Origin: Luzula sylvatica
Lineage: Eukaryota > Streptophyta > Magnoliopsida > Poales > Juncaceae
Length of the DNA stretch: 64,000 nucleotides
NCBI GenBank assembly: GCA_946800325.1
Contig: OX326956.1
Coordinates: 17,760,667 to 17,824,666, forward strand
Direction of reading: 5' to 3'
Shown: one piece after another, positions 51,696 through 63,013 of the stretch
How the letters are laid out: the number at the start of each line of letters is the position of its first letter
Position numbering within the stretch: position 1 is the first letter of the stretch
Notes under the pieces: model-generated
What the model saw: the letters and a program-made list of their open reading frames with translations, nothing else
What the model was told of the DNA's origin: nothing
Databases searched by the model: none
Made by a program: the position numbers and the translations under genes

Positions 51696-52592
51696 TGTTG
51701 GGTACGTATCGGCATCACTACCGAGCCCCGTGCAGCGGATTGAAGAGCCCGGTCCGATCCGATCCCGAGGACCACGTCGTCGTTTCAATGATACGAATCT
51801 ACTAATGCAACTAATCCAATGAAATTAACTCTTAATTCATAGAGAATCATACCACGTGAAATTGATCACGGAGAAGGGTTGATTCTTGCGTAGTTGCTAT
51901 TGTCCTTGCTTCGACTCCGGCGACACGCACGTCCCAGGCCCGTGCGATTCGACACCTTGCTCGAAGCTCCGATTTGTCGTATACAACCGGAATTCTTCCG
52001 GTTAGGATCCGACCTTGCTCGTTCTTGCTTTCCTTGGATCACAATCCTAGATCTCAATTGAGATCTCTCTACTCGTATCCACCTCGAGTTATTGTCTTTC
52101 GGTTACGCGTAAATCCTCCTAGAATACTTACGCGCAAACTTGCTTGAATCTAGAATTGAAGAAACACTTTCTCCAATTCTCTCTTTTTCTCTAATGGTTT
52201 CTTGGTGAAGAAGATGAAGTGAACAACTAAAATCGAATCCCCTTTCTATTCTTCCAGATCTGAGATTATATACCATTAATCTCAGATCAAGCCATTAATT
52301 ACGACAATCAATTCAAGAAAAACTGAAACATACAATTCGGAACATAGTTCGTTCGAACTCACTTTTGGTTTCGTTGGAACGAACCAGCCACGGTCAATAT
52401 GTTATACATGTTCGTTCGAACTGAATCACTATTCATCAGAACTAACTATAGTGCGTTCGAACGCACTATAATAGTTTGTTCGAACGAACCGTATCTTGGT
52501 TCCAGAATTCTCACAATCTCATTGTGAGTTCAATTCTTTGATCATCCTTATTTGTACTTTCTTCTAGTTGATCCAAAACTGTATTTCCTTCA
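51696..52592 (-). mobile_element. Solo LTR with 5-bp TSD
   Basis: Minus-strand LTR beginning TGAAGGAAATACAGTTTTGG and ending ACGTACCCAACA (TG...CA). AATTT duplicates at 51691-51695 and 52593-52597. No primer-binding site or internal sequence adjoins, so it is a solo LTR left by LTR-LTR recombination. Its two ends match the LTR at 61772-62933. It contains inverted GTTCGTTCGAAC / GCGTTCGAACGC palindromes near 52.35-52.50 kb. Confidence 0.85.
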
Positions 52593-52966
52593 AATTTGTA
52601 TTAATTCAAGCTGGTACCAGGTTAATTCAAGCTTCGTATTGTTTTAATTCAAGATGGATAATAATTTGTATTGTATTAATTGAAGCTCGTATGGATATTA
52701 TTGTATTGTTTCAATTTGTCGAGTTGTGGAGTGGATGATTAATTTTTTAAAATTAGTTATTAATTTGTTGCCGGTTGGAAAATAATAATTGTGTATTGAT
52801 TTATTTTTGTTAATTGTATTAATAATGATTTTGTGTGTTAATAATGATTTTGTGAAATAATAATGAAATTTTGAAATAATTAATAATGGAACATATTTTT
52901 GTCAATTGAATTAGTTGATTAGTTCATTTGTGTTAATTGTCAATTGGAAATAATTCATTTGTATTA

Positions 52967-55812
52967 GGGAAAATTTCTTCCATATCCCTACTAAATACAT
53001 CAATTACATATTTATCCCTCTTAAATTGTAAATATCATATTTATCCCTACCAAGTTTTATTAATATCAAATTTGTCCAAAATTAACAATTTTGTTAAACT
53101 TAACAGAAAATTTATTGTAATTGACTAATTTATCCTTGAACTAACCCTCAATCCAATAAACTAATTAGAATCCTAACCCATTAACAAACCCAATAACAAA
53201 CCAAATAACCAAATTCTCTCTCCTTCTCAAGAGCTCTTCTCCTCCACTCTTCTTACGACCACCTCTTATCTTCTTCATCACTCGAAGAGGTCTTCTCCAA
53301 CTTCCTACGACCATGATGTCTGACTATCTGGCGAAGCTAGCGGTCCGGCGATTTTCGAGATCTGCTCGAAGCTGGCTCCTGACGAGGTTGTCTTGAGATC
53401 GGGGATACCCTTAACCCTACTCTCGGAATCGGTTCTCCGGCAATCCGGCGTGGATCGAATGGGTCTAACTCGATTCTCTGGTCTTTGGATTCTCGAATCT
53501 TTAAATCAATTCGAGGTACAATAAACCCTCTTCTCTAAATCAATGGTTAACAATTTGTACGATTTTTTTCATTAATTTTCGTGTATGATCCTTTCTAAAC
53601 GAGCATTTGTAAAGATTTGTTAGATTAAGCATTAATTGATTGATATTTTTCTAGATTTATACAATTTGATTAGTTTTCTTGACCGGACTAGTGCAGACCA
53701 GTGACGGACTAATCACAGTATCGATTTCATTACTTCTTCAAATTTCTCTCTCATTCTCTATATCTACCTAATTAACCAAAGTTTTTTTTATCATGTAGAT
53801 GTGGGATAAAGCTCAACAAGAGATATTTCAGGGTCTTTGAATCGCATTTTACATATGTGATGATTGTTGTGTTCTTGTTTACGATGTTAATGTCATGAAA
53901 TCTTTTGATCATCTTAATAATTGGCATGAAGAATTCTTGATTCAGGTGCTTTAATTTTCCAAAAACAAATTTAATTTTGAGGTTGCGTTTGAAATCATAG
54001 TAAAGAGTGCCTCGAAGAATGACATTGAAGAAGAAATGCAATTATACATTTAAATGAGATTAATTGCAAAATAATAACATACTAGTTTATCAAATTTTAT
54101 TTCGATTTTATGCATATGTTAGATATATGCAAGATACAATTGATGTCGGTGGAGGTGGAAGGCAAGCCAATCAGCACCGGATTTTGAATACTGGAGAGAG
54201 AAATAGGAAGAGAGAGGACTGAGATAGAAACGTGCGAGCCAAAAAAATTCTTGATTTGTCATGTACTCACATAATATAAATTTTCATGCTTATGAATGGT
54301 TTTGTTTGTGACCGGAGTAAAGAATTTTTGAATTCTTTATGAAAGTTTCATTTAGCATTATGTTATATTTTACTTTCATTCAACATTCTGTTATATTCTA
54401 ATTCATAATAATTCATTTCATTTGATTGTTTTTTATCGATAAATTTGATATGTTCCCAATGTTTTTGATATTTGAATTACTACAATAGGGTTTGCATGTC
54501 AATCTAAATTCCTACCTGAGATGAGTTACCGCAACGACTAGATCTAGAGGTAGTTTGATGAAACAATTCATGACTCAGTATAAAGAAATCATAATTCTAC
54601 ATAAGTGTATAAAAATGCATGATTACATTATACTAACTAATGATTACATAAATTCTAGTCAAGACAATAACTCAAAATTACATAAATACTAGTTAATAGG
54701 GCCAATTATGTCCTTGCTCAATCCAGTGGTGGTCACTTTGCTTCAGAAGTATCTACAAAAAAAATAAATATAAAACGATCTGTTGAGAGAAGCAACAAAC
54801 AAATAACATGATCATCATTTGGATAGAGGGTATACCTTTCTCGGCCTTTTGGCTAAGATCAACTGTAGTATATGCTCTTATCATTTGGAATTTGGATAGA
54901 AGATTTATTTTGATCAAATCAAATTTATAAATTAAACAAGGGAAATATCTTATTTTATTATATCAGAATATCATATCACAATATAAGTTTCAAAGGACTT
55001 GTATTATCATGTTTCATGTAGTGAACTAAATAACAAAATTACTGATTTAAAAAATACACAAAATAAAATCTCTGAAACACAACAATAAAGTGTTTTATTT
55101 TGTTTAAATCTAGATAAATATCAATCAATTCGAGCTCAATCTAACAAATATTTACAAATACTCCTTTAAAAAACATCATATATCCAAATCAATGAAAAAA
55201 ATCATAAATATTGTCAATAGAAAAAGGTATGGGTACCTTGAATTGATTTAAAGACTTAACAATCGGGAGACCACAAAATCGAGTAGGAACCCATTCGAGC
55301 CACGCCGGATCGCCGGACAACCGATTCCGATAGTAGGGTTAAGGGTGTCCCCGACCCGAAGACAACCTCGTCGGGCGCCAGCTTCGCCGGATCTCGAAAA
55401 TCGTTGGACCGTTCGCTTCGCCAGACAGTCAGATTGCATCATGGTCGTATGAAGTCGGAGAAGAGCTCTTCGAGTGATGAAGAAGACAAGAGGTGGTCGT
55501 AAGAAGAGTGGGGGAGAAGAGCTCTGGAGAAGGAGATAAATAGGATTTGGTTATTTGGTTTGTTATTGGGTTTGTTGGTTTGTTATTGGGTTTGTTAATG
55601 GGTTAGGATTCTAATTAGTTTATTGAATTGAGGGTTAGTTCAAGGGTAAATTAGTCAATTACAATGAATTTTCTGTTAAGTTTAACAAAATTGTTAATTT
55701 TGGACAAATTTGATATTAATAAAACTTGGTAGGGATAAATATGATATTTACAATTTAAGAGGGATAAATATGTAATTGATGAATTTAGTAGGGATATGAA
55801 AGAAATTCCTCC
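52967..55812. mobile_element. Long-TIR Mutator-like element with 9-bp TSD
   Basis: Two inverted arms of about 550 bp (52967-53520 and 55230-55812) flank a 1.7-kb core. Outer ends read GGGAAAATTTCTTCCATATC and, reverse-complemented, GGAGGAATTTCTTTCATATC. TTTGTATTA is duplicated at 52958-52966 and 55813-55821. Long TIRs and a 9-bp TSD define a Mutator-like element. No transposase; the core includes a U2 snRNA fragment. The inner ends of the arms are richer in GC and read like a captured gene 5' region (CCTCGTCAGG, TCCGGCGATC). One such reading is the short ORF at 55442-55248. Confidence 0.9.
54832..54885 (+). pseudogene. U2 snRNA 5'-end fragment
   Basis: ATACCTTTCTCGGCCTTTTG, GCTAAGATCAACTGTAGTAT and then a weaker match to about 54885 reproduce the highly conserved 5' end of spliceosomal U2 snRNA, including the branch-point-pairing GTAGTA. 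The sequence departs from U2 within about 55 bases, so the Sm site and 3' stem-loops are absent. The usual plant snRNA upstream element is not evident. It sits within the long-TIR Mutator-like element, hence most likely a captured or retroposed fragment. Confidence 0.8.
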
Positions 55813-55821
55813 TTTGTATTA

Positions 55822-56490
55822 ATAATGATTTTGTGAAATTTTGACTAAAAAATTATGATATTAGTCAATTTAATTAGTTGATTAATTCATGGTTTAATGT
55901 AACTAATGGACTTTGAAAATTTGTTAATTTTAACTTAATTGTCAATTGGAAATTCATGTTAATTATTAATTAATTTCCAGTGAATTAATTAATTTCCAAC
56001 GAGTAGTTTCTCTTTCAATCTTACTTTAAATAATATAATTGAAATGAATTAACACTTCTCTTAATTATATTTAACACTTGTATTAATTAAATTACACTTA
56101 TCTCAATTTTCATAGATTTCTTAAGAAGCTACTCATGGTACACTTGCATTAACAACCACTTTCAATTGCATTAACAGCCATTTTCAATAGCTTTTTTAGG
56201 AAACCCCACATGGTACATCCCTATTAACACACCATGACATAAGCATGATTCCATCATGAATGCCATGGAGAAATGAGGGGGTATACTATAATTACCCATA
56301 ATTTATAGGGGCAGAGAAGAGCTATCTCAAAAAAAAAATGTTTAATTCAGACTATTATCAATTACCAATTACAATTTTATTACTAATTATTACTAATTAT
56401 TTTTCTTTTGACTAATATTGTCCTTTTTAGTTGCGCCGACACCCGACACAATATTTAAAAATTTAATATGGAATTAAGGTCCATACTAAT
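55822..56490. other. Intergenic, AT-rich
   Basis: No gene seen. The first part (TTTGTATTAATAATGATTTTG) continues the pre-insertion sequence left of the Mutator-like element at about 52.8 kb. Confidence 0.5.
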
Positions 56491-56727
56491 TAATGATGTC
56501 AATGGGCCGGGTAGAAACCCGAACCCGCGGGTACCCGACCCGAACGGGGCGAGTAATACCCGAAAAAAATACCCGCGGGTCGGGTAATACCCGAAAATAA
56601 AATACCCGGTTCGGGTTCGGGTCGGGTTCGGGAGGAGTACTGCCCGCCCCGCGGGTAACCCGAACCCGTACCCGAAAGCTTCAACCCATTACCCATCTCT
56701 CGACTCTCAGACTCACACCCCCACCCG

Positions 56728-56729
<2 letters not shown>

Positions 56730-56782
<53 letters not shown>
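56730..56782. repeat. (CT)n microsatellite
   Basis: Pure CT dinucleotide run, about 26 units, inside the GC-rich hAT-like element. Confidence 0.95.
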
Positions 56783-56786
<4 letters not shown>

Positions 56787-56929
56787 TTCAGCCCCTTCAA
56801 CCCTGAGCCGTCAACGAATCCACGCCCGCTTCGTAGTCGTCGGCCAGGCGAACGAAGCTCGTCAACGAATCCACGCCCGCGCCTCCTTCAACCTCCTGCA
56901 AGTGGCGAACCCTAGGTGGACGACGGTCG

Positions 56930-57075
56930 ACGACGCCGCTGGCCGCTGCAAACCCTAGGTGGACGACGACGCCGCTGCTCCTGGCGTGGACGACGACGAC
57001 GCTGCTCCTGGCGTGGACGACGACGCTGACGTTGCTCCTGGCGTGGACGACGCTGCTCCTGTGGACGACGCTTCT
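56930..57075. repeat. GC-rich minisatellite (GACGACGCTGCTCCTGGCGTG)
   Basis: About five irregular copies of a 20-30 bp unit made of GGACGACGACG and CTGCTCCTGGCGT parts, preceded by two CTAGGTGGACGACG segments. Confidence 0.85.
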
Positions 57076-57261
57076 TCTCGCTGCTGGCGATTTCGGGTAA
57101 CGGGCATACCCGCGGGTAACGGGTTACCCGCGGGTTCGGGTACGGGTACAATTTTTTACCCGCGGGCATTTTGGGTTTGGGTTCGGGTAATACCCGAAAT
57201 TTCGGGTTCGGGTATGGGGAAGGCTTACCCGAACCCGACCCGCCCCGTTGACATCCCTACT

Positions 57262-58486
57262 CAATCCTCTCTCGGCGAGCTGCATACTTTTTTTAGGGAA
57301 ATTTTACTGTTCCCCCATATGCACCACCACATCCTCTATATTTTTAAGAGGTCATATACCATGCCCCTCAAATTCCCCCACAATTTTCCCACAATAGTAA
57401 TTCATGGTTAATCCAATAATTAGTGATTTGGATTAACGATTAATTCATAATTATCTATTTTTAAATATTTAGAATGAATCATTAATTAGTATGAACCTTA
57501 ATTCCATATTAAATTTTTAGTAATCATGAATTAATTGTTAATTCACTTTGCTAATTATGAGATTAATTAGTGTGGGAGAATTGTGGGAGAAATGAGGGAA
57601 AAAAGTATAAATTGTCCTATTTTTAATTAGCACACTTAATTAATTGGTAATTAAGAAGATATATTTAATTAATAGTTTATTAATATTAATTCTTAATTGT
57701 TAATTCATGTATACGTTAAATATATATTAATTATTAAAATTTTGTTAATTACTAATTAATTAACTGTGTTAATTAGAGATATAGAGAATGTGGTGATCAT
57801 CCGGGGGTTGGGTAAATGGCCTCCTCTTTTTATGGAGGTGGAATTTCACGTGTACTTGCTATAAAGCGGCATAATAATTCTATGTATATCCCCGAAAAAC
57901 GTGAAATTTGACAAATATTCCTATAAATTAATGAACTCATTTTTCCGTATTTGCTCATTTAATTTGGATCATGAAATGATTATTTTGCCTTTAACAAAAC
58001 CAAAAATTATATAAAATCAAATATTCTCGTAAAAAAAACCCAACATAAATCAAAACTCCAGCAAAGACATTTATTACGTATTGTAATTACAAAATGTTAA
58101 ATTAGAAAAATATCTTAAAACTTAAAAGTTGACATATTTTTTACGAAAATTTCAATGTAGGAGTATCCACGACAATTCAAGGTTTTGTGGAGGTATTTGT
58201 GAAATTCACGTTTCCGAGAGATATACATGAAACTATGACATTTCGTAGGAATACGCATGAAATTCCGTCTATTATCACGCCACTAATTCTCTGTTGCGAA
58301 AGTTCTACTTCACTTTTCAAGAGACCTGTTCAGATCGGCACTCACACAAGAGGCAGTAAACCAGCTGACCAAGACCAACACAAGTGCGACTGAACTCACG
58401 CTAGGCGGGTGCGGCACGACCTCTAATTTTTTGCTCAATGTGGGGATGTTAAGTCGTGCGGTTCGAAATTATTAACTAATAGTTTG
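57262..58486. other. Intergenic, nothing recognised
   Basis: AT-rich with repeated TTAATTAATTA words. Short ORFs only, without family resemblance. Confidence 0.5.
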
Positions 58487-58784
58487 TGTTGAAGATCATC
58501 CAACGGTCTTCTTCTACATTGGTATTCTAGGGTTTAGGGTTTCTTAGAATTGGGCTTTTAGCTTTATATTGTAATATTATAGATGGGCTGTATTTATCAT
58601 AATAGTTTGGTCTTTTACAAATTAACGGTTAGGATTGTCTCCATATGTTTCGCTAGAAATGTACGGTAATGATCAACTAAGTAGCTAGATCCAGTTGTAT
58701 ATATACAACAGAGTATTGTATTCGCAAAACAATCAATTAAGAAAACCTAACTATCTTTCAAGAAATATAAGATTGCATTTTACA
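58487..58784 (+). mobile_element. 5' LTR of a Ty1/copia element
   Basis: 298 bp starting TGTTGAAGATCATCCAACGG and ending TTTTACA, followed at once by TGTTATCAGACG, a mutated initiator-tRNA-Met primer-binding site (usual TGGTATCAGAGC). It contains TATATATA near 58.70 kb. No matching 3' LTR in the window. Confidence 0.7.
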
Positions 58785-60369
58785 TGTTATCAGACGCGTT
58801 AATGGCGATCTAATCTTCTCCTTGGCTGTGAAGCCTCCTCCCTCTCCTGGACTCGTCTTCTTGCCCTCGCTACATTGGTACATACAAACCTTCTTTCTTT
58901 TCTCAATTCTTGAACTGTCTTGCACTTCTTTTCTTCAAGATTCACTCTTTCTCGTCATGGCAAACTCCACTTCCGATTCACCTGATCTCACTAACTCTCT
59001 TCACTCTCCGTATATTTCTCCAAAAATGACCACCTTTGCTCATTCTATCTCCTCCAAACTAGAAAATACAAATTATCTACTCGGAAAATCTCAAATCTTA
59101 CCGGTTCTTGGAGGTCACAATCTTATGAAATTCATTACAGATCCTATCCCATACAACCCTAATAATCTATCTTCTACTTCTTCTCAAGAAATGTTGGATT
59201 ACCAACAACAAGATTCTTGATTGGATCTTGGGCTCTCTCTATATGACAAAACTCTATCTCAAATCTTACAATGCAACACTCTACTGAGGTTTGGAATTAC
59301 CTAGCTGATTCATACCAGACCTACTCTTTCGCACATACTCACGGTCTTAAATCTAAACTTATGAATATTACTCGTGGATCTAGCAAGAAACATCGTCTCA
59401 ATATCAAGCCTATCAATCAAACTACTCAAAACCACCACTTCTACCTACTCCACCTTCTACTCAGTTTACAAACAACTCGAAATCCGGATCTGACAAGAAA
59501 TCTTGAAACAGAATAAGAAGAACACTGACATTACATGTCAATTATGTAACAAACCAAATCATTCTGCAAAAGAATGTTGATATGCTTTCCGAATTCTAGG
59601 GTTTCCAAAACCTAATTCAATACCGCACCTTCTGCTTACATCTCTCATGCTCCGCAATTTCTTCAAAGTCCACCTCATCAAGCAAGTGAATGGTGTCTCT
59701 GTTCCGGTGCTACACATCCTCTAATCCTGGACATCAACAACCTCTCCTATCCAACCACTTATCATGGAGCTCATTCGGTTAAGATTGGCAATGGTAAGCA
59801 ACTCAACATTTCTTTTATGTTCTGATTGATGTAGATCTAAGTCTCATTAGTTGCCGTTTAATAAAAACAATTATGTTGCAAGAAAACCTCTTGAATTGAT
59901 ACATTAAGATGTCTGGGTTCCAACACCATTTATTTCTACGACTGGCCTTGGTCATTATGTTATATTTGTGGATGATTTCTCATGCTTTACTTGGATATAT
60001 TTTTTGCCCAATAAATCTGATGTCTCTAGTCTCTACTGTGTTTGCTCAGTTTAAATCTTTAGTAGAAAATCTTCTTTCTTATAACATTAAACAATCCAAG
60101 TAGCTAGATGATGGAACGGAATATCTTTTTCTTCACACAAACAAATCACAGATTCAAGTTCGAAAATCAAGACCATACAGTCCTCAACAGAACGGTAAAA
60201 CTGAACGTAAACATCGTCACATAAAAGAACTCGGTCTCTCCTCTATCTCTCACTCCAATCTTCCTCTCTCCTACTGGCCAGCTATCTCCTTCAGGATTCT
60301 CTACACGATTAATCGACTTCCATCCTTATATCTTCCGCATACTCTTATCTTCTTGCCCTTGGTTGCTTA
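58785..60369 (+). pseudogene. Degenerate Ty1/copia gag-protease-integrase
   Basis: Decayed polyprotein in copia order. Gag N-terminus from the Met at 58957 with SSKLENTNYLLGKSQILPVL (typical copia gag start), stop at 59218. A CCHC knuckle (CQLCNKPNHSAKEC) is near 59.54 kb. A protease-linker-like piece follows near 59.74 kb. Integrase core remnants are GHYVIFVDDFSCFTWIYF near 59.95 kb and YSPQQNGKTERKHRH near 60.19 kb. Many stops and frameshifts, and pieces are missing between. Reverse transcriptase and RNase H are absent: at about 60370 another LTR begins. Not functional. Confidence 0.78.
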
Positions 60370-60581
60370 TGTTGTCCCTTTCTTTAATAGAGGGTTATAA
60401 ATGTAAATACGCAAGGTTAGGTAAAAGGAGTTATGTAGGGTATTTACGGGTTTTTACTATAAATAGAGACCCATACTTTGTAATTGATATCACAACATAA
60501 TCCACTCTTTATTCTATTTATATTATTGTGTTCACATTACAATTGTCTAAACCAATTCTTTAGATTCTTTCGATTCCTTCA
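60370..60581 (+). mobile_element. 5' LTR of a second copia-type element
   Basis: 212 bp starting TGTTGTCCCTTTCTTTAATA and ending CCTTCA, followed by TGGTATCAG (60582-60590), the initiator-tRNA-Met primer-binding site. It contains TATAAATA at 60458-60465. It starts directly after the decayed integrase of the first copia element, so is probably inserted in it. Confidence 0.72.
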
Positions 60582-61098
60582 TGGTATCAGTGAAATTCAC
60601 TCTGAATTTTCAAGTTTCTTTCGAAAGAATTCCAAAAATTCATTAGCCTCAGATAATCTTGCGAGGATCATAGGATCATTGAGGTTCTCCAAGAAGAGTC
60701 AAGAACCAGTTCAAGACCAGAAATTCCTCAAATCAGAGTCAAATCAAGCCGAGCCATACTCAACGCAGTTTCCTCGTGCTCAAATAGATCTCTGCAAGGC
60801 ATTCTGGAACAAGGTCAGGGTTCTCCATCTCTTCTCGCAATCTCTACCACCTCCAAGCTTCATCACTGGCATCGATTGAACCTCAATCTTCAGTAAGAAT
60901 CTCTCTTCTTACAATTCACTACGAATTTCTCAACCTCTTTGTTCTCTGGTGCATTGAATTTACTGAATTCAATTGAGTTCAGTTCTGATTCATCACATAG
61001 TATACCAGTATCTCCTTTTCGGGACTGAATTGAGTTGCAAATCTCTGATTAACACTCAATTATCCTAAAATCAATTCAACCTGTGCTGCTTTCGATCA

Positions 61099-61771
61099 TG
61101 GGTGACAGAATCGTGACCTTTACAAACCAAATCACTGCCAAATTCAATGGAACAAACTATCGGGTCTGGAGCTCGCAAATCAAAACCCTAATTGGGGGTT
61201 ATGGACTCTCGAGCCATCTTGAAGGCCTCAATCAACCTCCAAAAATGATCACAGAATCAAACACAGTCAAAGCAAACCCTGATTATCTCCGATGGCTCCA
61301 ACAAGACTTGTTTCTTCTCGGGTGGCTGCATTCCACCATGAAGGAAGCTTGCTTAACCCAAATTCTGAACTGAGAATTGACAGCTACTGCTTGGGAAATG
61401 CTTCGAACCCTCTACAATACGACGACTTCCGCTTAGGTAATCAATACCTTCTCTAAATTAGTCACAACTCGAAAAGGATCGAAATCGTGCAGTGAGTTGC
61501 AGTGAGTTTTTCAGAGAGATCAAGACATATGGCGATCAATTAAGCCAACTAGGGTTCGGCCTGCCGGATTTCGTAACTCCGGTTGCTCTTCTTCGTGGAC
61601 TAGGGCCAAAATACAACAGGTTCGTTTCTGCCATGTCCACCAGATCTCAACTACCTAGCATCAGCGAACTCCATGGCCAGTTACTAAATCACGAGCAACA
61701 TCTCCTCGAGCAAATGGCGACCGACTCGAGCTCTCATGGCGACACAGCAACGTGAACAAGAAAGAGGAAAG
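61099..61771 (+). pseudogene. Copia-type gag remnant (UBN2-like)
   Basis: From MGDRIVTFTNQITAKFNGTN it reads as a plant copia gag (FNGTNYRVWSSQIKTLIGGYG, then TAWEMLRTLYNTT). Stops occur near 61.37 and 61.43 kb and a frame change near 61.49 kb, then PSISELHGQLLNHEQ. It is cut off at 61771 by the next LTR. Long leader 60591-61098 lies between the primer-binding site and the start. Confidence 0.75.
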
Positions 61772-62933
61772 TGAAGGAAATACAGTTTCGGAACAACCGT
61801 AAAATGTACACAAGGATAAACGAACGTACGCGTTCGTGGGCATAAATAATGTGCATATTAGATGCACATATGTATATTGGATATACATAGTTAAATTGAT
61901 AAGAAACGATTTTATTAAGAAAATCAGAAAATTCAGTTTAAGCGGTTTTAGTAAAACTGGCATAACTTTCAGTGAAAAACTTCAATTTGAATGGTTCAAA
62001 TTGGGTTAGATAGATAATGAGATTATCTAGAACTTTCATATAGAAATATGTTTCATTTGGACGAAGTATCAGTGTCGTTTTAATAGAATACCGAAAGGGT
62101 GCGACTGTTTGACATACAGTTAGTAAAACGTCCGTAACTTTCGCATCCGAACCATTGGGCCATATCCAATTGGGTTGGAAATATAATAAGAATATATACA
62201 ACTTTCGTGAATGCTAAAAGTCGGTTGGAATGATTTAATATTTTCGTTTCAACAGAATACTGAAAGGGTGTCTGCAGTTTTCTGTCTGAAAAGGTGTATA
62301 TGAGATATACATACCTTTTGGCCCATCCTTATCCTATGTGATATAAATATGATGTTTCTCTCTCTCTCTCTCTCTAACCAATTCATTAAGTCCAAACTGT
62401 GGAATTAATAGGATTAATCCAGAATATTGAGAGTCTTCTTTCTAAGAGCGAAAGAGTGCGAAGAGAGAAAACCGAGTAAAAGAGTTTTTCTCGGTATATA
62501 AAGAATCGATCTAATCAAGCAAATTCGCCGGTCCTTCGTCTAGGCAGTTGAACCCGCGACCGACGAACTCCGACTCATGGTAGATACAAGTAGGGGAGCG
62601 ACACTTGTGGCTTTTCGATTGTGATCAAACCGAAGGAGCAAAACTGTTGGCTGTGGAAAAGTGTGGACGTGGGACGCACGAAAGACAACCGGAGGCGTGT
62701 CAAGACGGTGGGAGACGTGTGGTATGGGACGCACGGGCGAGTCACCAACGTGACACCGGAGAAGGAAAGGATGCGAGCGATCAACCCGTCATGCGTGATC
62801 AATTTCACGCTGGTAATCGTCTATCCTTCTATTGCATCGTACCCTCGAAGTCATGGCGTGATCTTGGATTTTGGGAACCGGACCGGGCCTTCATATCCGC
62901 TGCGCGGGCCCGGGACGGGTGAATATCCAACAG
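61772..62933 (+). mobile_element. LTR of the same family as the 51.7-kb solo LTR
   Basis: Starts TGAAGGAAATACAGTTTCGG and ends GAATATCCAACA. The matching solo LTR begins TGAAGGAAATACAGTTTTGG and ends in CCAACA; both share GTGATCAATTTCACG and GGACCGGGC...ATCCGCTGC near the 3' end. It is followed by GTGATATTAGAGCG, a decayed TGGTATCAGAGC primer-binding site. About 1.16 kb with a CT microsatellite at 62358-62374 and TATATAAAG near 62.49 kb. Inserted in the copia gag remnant. Confidence 0.75.
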
Positions 62934-63013
62934 TGATATTAGAGCGATCGCCATCGATTCGAGGGTCGAATCATAGTCGTATATTCGATATACGCACGGG
63001 TTATCAAAGTTCG
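62934..63013 (+). other. Primer-binding site and start of leader of that LTR element
   Basis: About 80 bp after the LTR, beginning GTGATATTAGAGCG, with a CGATATACGCACGGG stretch. Interrupted by a new LTR-like start near 63014. Confidence 0.45.

Larger units (their letters stand above)
56491..57259. mobile_element. GC-rich hAT-like element
   Basis: Left end GATGTCAATGGGCCGGGTA; right end reverse-complemented TAGGGATGTCAACGGGGCGG. Both are followed by dense GGGTACCCG / CGGGTAACCCG palindromes, typical of a small hAT family. Flanks TACTAAT and TACTCAAT are similar but not an exact TSD. The core carries a CT microsatellite and a GACGACGCTGCTCCTGGCGT minisatellite. The Arg/Pro/Gln-rich ORF at 57169-56912 is a translation of that repeat, not a gene. 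Confidence 0.7.

Noticed and set aside
54832..54885. Functional U2 snRNA gene
   Set aside because: Only the 5' end is present; Sm site and 3' stem-loops are missing and no snRNA promoter element is apparent.
56912..57411. Asp/Ala-rich and Arg/Pro-rich ORFs on opposite strands
   Set aside because: Both strands of the same minisatellite translate without stops; this is repeat, not gene.
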